A stretch of 17,768 bases of DNA from Thiobacillus denitrificans (GTDB lineage: Bacteria > Pseudomonadota > Gammaproteobacteria > Burkholderiales > Thiobacillaceae): NCBI GenBank assembly GCA_002343685.1, contig DDRS01000001.1:3895-21662 (forward strand), read 5' to 3'. Positions 1 through 7,375 of this stretch are shown piece by piece. Under the pieces are notes generated by a model that worked only from the letters and a program-made list of their open reading frames with translations, made no database searches and had not been told where the DNA came from. Position numbers and translations under genes: made by a program. The number at the start of each line of letters is the position of its first letter. Positions within the stretch are counted from its first letter, which is position 1.

Positions 1-137
1 GCGGCAAAGAACTCGCCCCGCCTTGTTGTTTTTGATTTTGTTTTTTGTAGGTGGGGCTCAAACACCTTTGCAGCTGATCCACCCGACACACTTGATCTTC
101 GGCGGGTCTGTAAGGGGAAGAAAGTCAAAACCAGAGC
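1..137 (-). repeat. Left arm of a long inverted repeat (dispersed intergenic repeat copy)
   Basis: Positions 1-137 match the reverse complement of about 651-788 almost without gaps, by eye at roughly 85% identity. Both arms share the stretch AAGAACTCGCCCCGCCTTGT, then a T-rich run, CTCAAACACCTT and CTGTAAGGGGA. Most differences are transitions, with this arm carrying A or T where the right arm has G or C, so this copy looks older or less constrained. The window begins inside the repeat, so its outer end is not visible. I see no gene in this stretch. The repeat resembles dispersed intergenic elements common in betaproteobacterial genomes; that family assignment is from memory. Confidence 0.8.
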
Positions 138-154
138 AGTGGTTCTAGAGTGTT

Positions 155-532
155 TTAAATGCTTGTGTCGAGACGTATGGCATAATTAATGCCTTGCATT
201 TTTCTAAGCAAAAAATTGATTGCGCTGACCGATTCATCGTCTAGGTTTTTTGCCAGCTCACACATTTCTAGAATTACGTTTCGAACAGTCGGTATAGATT
301 CTATGAGTGTCGAGCCATCCAATATCCAGGTCGCCGGGCATCCGAGGTATCGTTCGGCATCTAATGCACCATCTTTTGATACGCCGCGACGCTGCCAATT
401 GTTAACTTTTTGCTGATCCTTGTATTTCAACTTGGCGGTTATAGTAGCCTCACCATCAACACCGAACTGGGACGCGGCATCAGCCAGACGTTTATAACTA
501 GGGTGGATGCCGGAGTTATTTCTAGCTTTCAT
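155..532 (-). CDS. Small phage-repressor-like (XRE/Cro-CI type) DNA-binding protein
   Basis: Predicted 126-residue transcriptional regulator. The N-terminal half reads like a Cro/CI helix-turn-helix domain: KRLADAASQFGVDGEATITA, then a segment with NNWQRRGVSKDGAL and GCPATWILDG. This resembles lambdoid repressor-like proteins in which an N-W-x-x-R-G-V-S-K-x-G-A core follows the recognition helix. The C-terminal ~50 residues are helical and unassigned, with no Ser-Lys LexA-type protease domain. I chose the ATG at 530-532 because GGGAA lies just upstream on the minus strand. The first in-frame ATG, at 599-601, would add 23 poorly conserved-looking residues and would read through a palindrome that better suits an operator. 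The gene stands alone between two arms of an inverted repeat, and its codon use is more AT-rich than the housekeeping genes to the right. Both points suggest acquisition. Its target is unknown. Confidence 0.6.
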   Translation of the reverse strand: MKARNNSGIHPSYKRLADAASQFGVDGEATITAKLKYKDQQKVNNWQRRGVSKDGALDAERYLGCPATWILDGSTLIESIPTVRNVILEMCELAKNLDDESVSAINFLLRKMQGINYAIRLDTSI

Positions 533-575
533 GATGTTTCCCGTTTTTGAGTGACCTACAGACGCACTATCGTGA

Positions 576-591
576 ACGGTACATGAACCGT
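576..591. promoter_or_regulatory. Candidate operator palindrome upstream of the repressor-like gene
   Basis: ACGGT, a 6-nt spacer and ACCGT form a perfect inverted repeat 44 bp upstream of the chosen start at 532. A wider, looser symmetry (TGACC at 552-556 and GGTCA at 596-600) surrounds it. Position and symmetry fit a site where a Cro/CI-type regulator could bind to control its own gene. This is inference only; no clear -35/-10 pair was identified. Confidence 0.3.
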
Positions 592-650
592 AGGCGGTCA
601 TGCACCGGGAGTGTGAAGCCTAAATAGTACCCATAAAATTCGAATCATCG

Positions 651-788
651 CCGCACTGGTTTTGCTTTCCTCCCCTTACAGCCCCGCCGAAAATCGGGCC
701 TGCCGGGCGGATCAGCGGCGAAGGTGTTTGAGCTCCGCCCACAAAAAACCAAATCAAAAACAACAAGGCGGGGCGAGTTCTTCGCCGC
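651..788 (+). repeat. Right arm of the long inverted repeat
   Basis: Reverse-complement counterpart of positions 1-137, better preserved and richer in G and C. It continues to the right into another repeat segment that ends in a hairpin (845-876). The 602-985 interval has no believable gene. A 93-codon minus-strand frame across 620-901 is a translation of the repeat itself, with low-complexity content typical of frames wrongly called in such elements. Confidence 0.8.
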
Positions 789-844
789 CCGTCCGGCAGG
801 TTCGATTTTCGGGAATTCGAGGATGTCGGGGTCGCCTTCTTTTG

Positions 845-876
845 GTTACTTTTCTTGGCGAGACAAGAAAAGTAAC
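845..876. repeat. Perfect 13-bp stem hairpin in a dispersed intergenic repeat
   Basis: GTTACTTTTCTTG and CAAGAAAAGTAAC are exact reverse complements around the 6-nt loop GCGAGA. The surrounding sequence, from about 824 (GGGGTCGCCTTCTTTTGG) to 898 (GCCGGGCTACCCCCGG), resembles a repeat seen between genes in many betaproteobacteria and xanthomonads, often as a hairpin between transcription units. It could fold in RNA from either strand. There is no U-tract directly after the stem, so it is not a classical intrinsic terminator. Confidence 0.65.
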
Positions 877-940
877 TAGCTGCCGGGCTACCCCCGGTCA
901 ATGGTCAGTAGTCCTGCGAAGAATCCAACTATGCCAACAG

Positions 941-966
941 CGCTTCGACAGGCTCAGCGCGAACGG
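941..966. repeat. Short dispersed repeat (CTTCGACAGGCTCAGnGCGAACG type)
   Basis: CGCTTCGACAGGCTCAGCGC followed by GAACGG matches a short imperfect palindrome found many times between genes in betaproteobacterial genomes (recalled, not searched). The outer TTCG and CGAA segments can pair. It lies about 20 bp beyond the stop codon of the peroxiredoxin gene, where it could help end or stabilise that transcript. This role is inferred. Confidence 0.5.
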
Positions 967-985
967 TGGTTAAGCCAGCCAACGC

Positions 986-1441
986 TCACAGCGTTTGCAC
1001 AAACTCCAACACCTCCGCCGCATGCCCCGGCGCCTTCAACCCGCGCCAGCTCTTCACCAGCTTGCCATCCACGTCGAACACAAACGTGCTGCGTTCGACC
1101 CCGCGTACCTGCTTGCCGTACATGTTCTTCAACTTCATTACGCCGAACAGTTCGCAGACGATTTCGTCCTTGTCGGACAACAGTTCGAACGGAAAGCCGA
1201 ATTCGGCCTTGAAGCCTTCGTGCGACTTGATACTGTCACGCGAAATACCGACGACGATCGTGTTGGTCTTGCCGAAGTCGGCATACAAGTCGCGAAATTC
1301 CTGGCCTTCGAGGGTGCAGCCTGACGTGTTGTCCTTGGGGTAGAAATAGACGACGACGTTCTTGCCGCGATGGTCGGACAGTTTGAAAGGCGTGTTGCCG
1401 GTGGACGGCAATTCGAAGTCGGTGATGACGGGGTCGCTCAT
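986..1441 (-). CDS. bcp: Thioredoxin-dependent peroxiredoxin, PrxQ/BCP family
   Basis: Cytoplasmic peroxidase of 151 residues, the usual length for bacterioferritin comigratory protein. PrxQ enzymes reduce hydrogen peroxide and organic hydroperoxides using thioredoxin. The peroxidatic site is visible as PKDNTSGCT, with Cys42 preceded by the family's P-x3-T-x2-C pattern; a conserved Arg sits in VERSTFVFD. The residue five after Cys42, Cys in E. coli BCP, is Gln47 here. The only other cysteine is Cys96 (DEIVCELFG), so the enzyme may work by a one-Cys mechanism or use an atypical resolving Cys. The gene follows smr by 18 bp and trxB beyond that, all on the minus strand. This is a sensible grouping, because thioredoxin reductase feeds electrons to thioredoxin and so to this enzyme. 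Confidence 0.93.
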   Translation of the reverse strand: MSDPVITDFELPSTGNTPFKLSDHRGKNVVVYFYPKDNTSGCTLEGQEFRDLYADFGKTNTIVVGISRDSIKSHEGFKAEFGFPFELLSDKDEIVCELFGVMKLKNMYGKQVRGVERSTFVFDVDGKLVKSWRGLKAPGHAAEVLEFVQTL

Positions 1442-1459
1442 GATGGGTCTCTCTTTCTT

Positions 1460-2128
1460 TCAGCGTGACGAGGACGAGGATTTGAGTAGCACGATGACGG
1501 CGCCGGCGCCGCCGTCGACGGTGCGGGCCTGGCAGAAGGCGAGCACGTCCTCGCGCTGCATCAGCCAGTGGCGCACGTTGTTTTTCAGTACCGGCAGGCG
1601 GTTCTTCGAGCCATGGCCCTTGCCGTGGATGATGCGTACGCAGCGCCGGTCTTCAAGCATGCAGCGGTTGAGAAAGGCGGCCAGCGCGATACGGGCTTCG
1701 TCGCCGGTGTGGCCGTGCAGATCGAGTTCGCCGCGGATGACCCAGCCGCCGCGCCGCAGTTTCCTGAGTGCGGCCGTGGGGACGCCTGGGCGCGAATACA
1801 GCATTTCTTCGCCTGTGGAAATGGCCGCCTCCCAGTCCCATGGATCGGACAGGGCATCGACCAGTACCTGACGCTCGTCGGTCTGTCTTTGATGGGCGAT
1901 GGGTTTGGGGCGCGGACGTGCGATATCGGCCCGGCCGGACGGCGGCAGCGGAACGGCATCGGCAACAGCACGACGGAACAGCACGGCGCCATCCGGCTGG
2001 GATTTTGGTTTATGCGGCGCCTGCTGAAGCGTAGGTTGCGTAGCGGCCTGTTCGCGCAGTATGCGGCGTGCACGCGCCAACGCCTCGAACGAGGCGGGTG
2101 CGAGCGCACTGCCGCGGGCGCGCTTCAT
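1460..2128 (-). CDS. Smr-domain protein (MutS2 C-terminal-like nuclease family)
   Basis: A 222-residue protein with an Smr (small MutS-related) domain in its second half. Signature motifs are LDLHGHT (about 135-141), IIHGKGHGS (about 166-174) and GGAGAVIVLL (about 206-215). Stand-alone Smr proteins of the SmrA/YdaL kind have been described as DNA or RNA nucleases, but the substrate here cannot be read from sequence. The first ~85 residues are Ala/Arg/Pro-rich and probably flexible. The end is a Ser run (SSSSSR). The start at 2128 has GGAG nine bases upstream and lies 14 bp after the trxB stop; bcp follows 18 bp after its own stop, so the three genes are probably co-transcribed. Assignment to the family is firm; the biological role is not. 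Confidence 0.88.
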   Translation of the reverse strand: MKRARGSALAPASFEALARARRILREQAATQPTLQQAPHKPKSQPDGAVLFRRAVADAVPLPPSGRADIARPRPKPIAHQRQTDERQVLVDALSDPWDWEAAISTGEEMLYSRPGVPTAALRKLRRGGWVIRGELDLHGHTGDEARIALAAFLNRCMLEDRRCVRIIHGKGHGSKNRLPVLKNNVRHWLMQREDVLAFCQARTVDGGAGAVIVLLKSSSSSR

Positions 2129-2142
2129 GACACATGGCTCCG

Positions 2143-3099
2143 TTACGTTTTGTTGAGCGCGTCCAGATAACGCTCGGCATCGAGTGCGGCCATGCAGCCG
2201 GTGCCGGCGCTGGTGACGGCCTGGCGATAGATGTGGTCCTGCACGTCACCGGCGGCGAACACGCCTTCGATATTGGTCGCGGTAGCGTTGCCCTTGTTGC
2301 CGCCCTTGGTGACGATGTAGCCGCCCTCCAGCGTGAGCTGGCCTTCGAAGATGGCGGTGTTGGGCTTGTGGCCGATGGCGATGAAGATGCCGGTCAGCGC
2401 GATGTCCTTGGTCGCACCGTCCTTGGTGCTCTTGATGCGCATGCCGGTGACGCCGGTCTTGTCGCCCAGCACTTCGTCTAGCGTGTGGTCGAGTTCGAGG
2501 CTGATCTTGCCTTCCTTGACCTTTTCCATCAGGTGATCGACGAGGATCTTCTCGGACTTGAAGGTGTCGCGGCGGTGCACCACGGTGACGTGTTTCGCGA
2601 TATTGGCGAGATACAGCGCTTCCTCGACCGCGGTGTTGCCGCCACCGATCACGGCGACGTCCTGGTTCTTGTAGAAGAAGCCGTCGCAGGTGGCGCAGCC
2701 CGACACGCCTTTGCCCATGAAGGCTTGTTCGCTTTCCAGCCCCAGGTACATGGCCGAGGCACCGGTGGCGATGATCAGCGCATCGCAGGTATAGGTGCCG
2801 GAATCGCCGATCAGGGTGAACGGCTTTTCGGTTAGCTTGGCAGTGTGGATCTGGTCGAAGATGATCTCCGTCTTGAAGCGCTCGGCATGGCGCTGGAAGC
2901 GGTCCATCAGTTCGGGGCCCTGCACGCCGTCGACGTCGGCCGGCCAGTTGTCGACTTCGGTGGTGGTCATCAGTTGTCCGCCCTGTTGCATGCCGGTGAT
3001 GACGACCGGCGAGAGATTGGCGCGCGCGGCATACACGGCAGCCGAATAGCCGGCGGGGCCGGAGCCGAGAATGATGAGTTTGTGGTGTGCGGTGCTCAT
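2143..3099 (-). CDS. trxB: Thioredoxin reductase (NADPH, FAD-dependent)
   Basis: Cytoplasmic flavoenzyme that passes electrons from NADPH through FAD and a redox disulfide to thioredoxin. With the chosen start the protein has 318 residues, close to E. coli TrxB. The FAD-binding GSGPAG is near residue 12. The catalytic CATC is at Cys135 and Cys138, the same numbering as E. coli. The NADPH-binding GGGNTAVEE is at 152-160, and the C-terminal FAD motif is VFAAGDVQD. The frame extends upstream to an ATG at 3162, but that would add 21 residues before the conserved MSTAHHKLIILGSGPAG start, so I reject it. There is no strong ribosome-binding site before 3099. It is the first gene of the trxB-smr-bcp unit and divergent from ftsK. 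Confidence 0.95.
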   Translation of the reverse strand: MSTAHHKLIILGSGPAGYSAAVYAARANLSPVVITGMQQGGQLMTTTEVDNWPADVDGVQGPELMDRFQRHAERFKTEIIFDQIHTAKLTEKPFTLIGDSGTYTCDALIIATGASAMYLGLESEQAFMGKGVSGCATCDGFFYKNQDVAVIGGGNTAVEEALYLANIAKHVTVVHRRDTFKSEKILVDHLMEKVKEGKISLELDHTLDEVLGDKTGVTGMRIKSTKDGATKDIALTGIFIAIGHKPNTAIFEGQLTLEGGYIVTKGGNKGNATATNIEGVFAAGDVQDHIYRQAVTSAGTGCMAALDAERYLDALNKT

Positions 3100-3175
3100 G
3101 TCTGTAATCAGCCGTGGGGGAAAGGACACTATTCTAACCAATCTTGGCGACCGCATTTCCATGCTGTCAGCCCGG

Positions 3176-3181
3176 TATAAT
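3176..3181 (+). promoter_or_regulatory. Candidate -10 element for ftsK
   Basis: A perfect TATAAT lies 28 bp before the chosen ftsK ATG at 3210, giving a leader of about 20 nt. No good -35 hexamer is found 16-18 bp upstream (GCATTT is the best at 17 bp) and there is no extended TG, so it may be weak or activator-dependent. The 110-bp gap between divergent trxB and ftsK must hold both promoters; I could not place the trxB one. Confidence 0.35.
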
Positions 3182-3209
3182 CAGGGCCACTTTCAGCCCT
3201 AAAGTTCCC

Positions 3210-5479
<2,270 letters not shown>

Positions 5480-5483
<4 letters not shown>

Positions 5484-6181
5484 ATTTTTACGCACTGATT
5501 CCCGCAGCCGGTTCGGGCTCGCGCATGGGCGGGGCGATCGAGAAGCAGTACATGGATCTCAATTCGGTGCCCATGATCGCGCACGCGATGATGGTGCTGG
5601 CGCGCGAGCCGCGTCTTGCGAAAATTTTTGTCGTGCTGTCGCCCACCGACAAGCGCTGGAACAACTACGCGTGGCAGGGCTGGGAAGAACGCATCGAGGT
5701 GCTGCGCTGCGGCGGCGCCACCCGCGCCGAAACGGTGCTGAACGGACTCGACGCCATTTCCAAGGTCTGCGCCGCCGACGACTGGGTGCTGGTGCACGAT
5801 GCCGCGCGGCCGTGCCTGCCGGACGAGATGCTGGGCAAGCTGCTGGATGAAGTCGCCGAGGACCCGGTCGGCGGTCTGCTCGCCGTGCCGGTGGCCGATA
5901 CCCTCAAGCGCGCAGCGGCCGATACCGCATCCGGCACGCGGGCCGAAGCCACCGTGCCGCGCGCCGGCCTGTGGCAGGCGCAAACGCCGCAGATGTTCCG
6001 CCATGGCACGCTCGTCGAGGCCTTAAGGGCGGCCGGCAATGACATGACCGACGAAGCCTCTGCCATCGAGCAGCTCGGGCTGCAGCCGCGGCTGGTCGAG
6101 TCCGACAGCCGCAACCTCAAGGTGACCTATCCGCAGGATCTGGAACTGGCGGGTCTGATTCTGGGGAAGCTGAATGAATGA
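5480..6181 (+). CDS. ispD: 2-C-methyl-D-erythritol 4-phosphate cytidylyltransferase
   Basis: Third enzyme of the non-mevalonate (MEP) isoprenoid pathway. It joins MEP and CTP to give CDP-methylerythritol and pyrophosphate. At 233 residues it has the normal length. The nucleotide-binding start PAAGSGSRMG (8-17), with Arg15 and Lys22, corresponds to the catalytic basic residues Arg20 and Lys27 of E. coli IspD. LVHDAARPCL and the closing KVTYPQDLELAG are also family signatures. The start overlaps the ftsK stop, with GGAGG six bases upstream inside ftsK. It overlaps ispF by 8 nt, so translation of ispD and ispF is probably coupled. Confidence 0.95.
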
Positions 6182-6656
6182 CATCCGGGTCGGCCACGGC
6201 TTCGACGTCCATGCCTTTGCCGCGAACCGCAAACTCATTATCGGCGGCGTCGACATCCCCCACGATCGGGGGCTGGCCGGCCACTCCGATGCCGACGTGC
6301 TGCTGCATGCGATTTGCGACGCCCTGCTGGGCGCGGCCGGGCTGGGCGACATTGGGCGACATTTTCCGGACACCGATGCCGCGTTCGCCGGCATCGACAG
6401 CCGCATCCTGCTGCGCCGCGTCGCCGAACAGTTACAGCAACGCAACTGGCGCGTCGGCAACGTCGACGCCACCATCATCGCCCAGGCGCCGAAAATGGCG
6501 CCGCACATCGCGCGTATGACGGCGCACATCGCCGACGACCTCGGCATCGCCCTCGACCGCGTCAACGTCAAGGCCACCACCACCGAAAAGCTCGGTTTCA
6601 CCGGGCGCGGCGAAGGCATCGCTGCCGAGGCGGTGTGCCTGATCGCGCGTGACTGA
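6174..6656 (+). CDS. ispF: 2-C-methyl-D-erythritol 2,4-cyclodiphosphate synthase
   Basis: MEP-pathway enzyme that cyclises CDP-ME 2-phosphate to MEcPP, releasing CMP; active as a trimer. At 160 residues it is a standard IspF. Metal ligands are in GHGFDVHAF (Asp11, His13) and HSDADVLLHA (His45), matching Asp8, His10 and His42 of E. coli after a three-residue offset. The C-terminal VNVKATTTEKLGFTGRGEGI is the hallmark IspF segment. The start at 6174 lies inside the ispD end; a second ATG four bases later is in another frame. GGGGAAG about five bases upstream is the ribosome-binding site. Adjacent ispD-ispF is the usual order in proteobacteria, although ygbB/ygbP genes are fused in some alphaproteobacteria. 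Confidence 0.95.
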   Translation: MNDIRVGHGFDVHAFAANRKLIIGGVDIPHDRGLAGHSDADVLLHAICDALLGAAGLGDIGRHFPDTDAAFAGIDSRILLRRVAEQLQQRNWRVGNVDATIIAQAPKMAPHIARMTAHIADDLGIALDRVNVKATTTEKLGFTGRGEGIAAEAVCLIARD

Positions 6657-7209
6657 ATCCGCTCCGGCCGAATTTCATTCGGCCAAGCCCGATACCCTGC
6701 GCCTGTTCTTCGCCCTGTGGCCGGACGACGCCACCCGCGCAGCACTCAATCGTACTGGGAAATGGTTGCACCAACACTGGGGTGGCCGGCGAATGCGTGC
6801 CGACACCCTGCATCTCACCCTGGCCTTTCTCGGCAGCACGCCAGCCGCGCACCTGGATGCCCTGGTCGCCTGCGCCGACACCGTCCAGTCACACGCATTC
6901 GAACTGATCCTCGGCCAGGCCGGTTACTGGCGCCACAACCGCATCGGCTGGCTGGGCGCGAGCGAGGCGCCGCCGCAGCATCTCGATCTGGTCGGCGCGC
7001 TGAATACCGCCCTGCAGGCCGCCGGGTTCCCGGTCGACGCGCGGCCGCATGTGCCGCATGTCACGCTGCTGCGCAACGCGACAGGCGGCGAAATCCCTGC
7101 ATGCGAGCCGGTACGCTGGCCGGTGAGCGATTTCGCACTAGTGAAGTCTGTCACCGAACCGGACGGTGCACATTACGAAGTGATCAGACGTTGGCCTCTG
7201 GATCGATGA
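6649..7209 (+). CDS. thpR: RNA 2',3'-cyclic phosphodiesterase (2H family, ThpR/LigT)
   Basis: A 186-residue 2H phosphoesterase. The two catalytic H-x-T motifs are HLTLAFLG (His55, Thr57) and HVTLLR (His137, Thr139). Family members open RNA 2',3'-cyclic phosphates and were first described as 2'-5' RNA ligases; the physiological substrate is uncertain. The start is a GTG at 6649 that overlaps the ispF stop by 8 nt and has no strong ribosome-binding site, so translation probably depends on coupling to ispF. It is the last gene of the ftsK-ispD-ispF-thpR run. I see no clear intrinsic terminator in the bases after its stop. Confidence 0.92.
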   Translation: MTESAPAEFHSAKPDTLRLFFALWPDDATRAALNRTGKWLHQHWGGRRMRADTLHLTLAFLGSTPAAHLDALVACADTVQSHAFELILGQAGYWRHNRIGWLGASEAPPQHLDLVGALNTALQAAGFPVDARPHVPHVTLLRNATGGEIPACEPVRWPVSDFALVKSVTEPDGAHYEVIRRWPLDR

Positions 7210-7252
7210 TTCCCGGCAAATGGCATAAAACAGGTTTGTCATCAAATTTAAC

Positions 7253-7282
7253 TTGACATCCTTAACCTACGCCCTGTAAGTT
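7253..7282 (+). promoter_or_regulatory. Candidate sigma-70 promoter of the RHS toxin locus
   Basis: A perfect -35 TTGACA at 7253-7258 is followed, after 16 bp, by TGTAAG (7275-7280) or, after 18 bp, by TAAGTT (7277-7282); both -10 candidates are imperfect. It lies in the 166-bp gap between thpR and the RHS locus, in a visibly AT-richer stretch, about 95 bp before the first start codon. The gap otherwise holds the ribosome-binding site GGGAGA at 7365-7370. Confidence 0.4.
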
Positions 7283-7375
7283 TCGCCCCACTCAAAACAG
7301 GCTGACGCAAAGCACGTCGGCCGTCTTGCGGAAAACTGAAAAACAATTAACCAGTGCAGCTTTTGGGAGAGCCGC

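Noticed and set aside
620..901. A 93-codon minus-strand open frame, and a plus-strand 103-codon frame across 662-973
   Set aside because: Both lie almost wholly in dispersed repeat DNA that includes an inverted-repeat arm and a hairpin; their composition is low in complexity and neither looks like a known protein.
2143..3162. Longer trxB start at 3162
   Set aside because: The added 21 residues precede the normal TrxB N-terminus and extend into the divergent promoter region; the start at 3099 gives E. coli-like numbering of the CATC cysteines.
3144..3209. Longer ftsK start at 3144
   Set aside because: The extra 22 residues are not FtsK-like and would span the TATAAT candidate at 3176.
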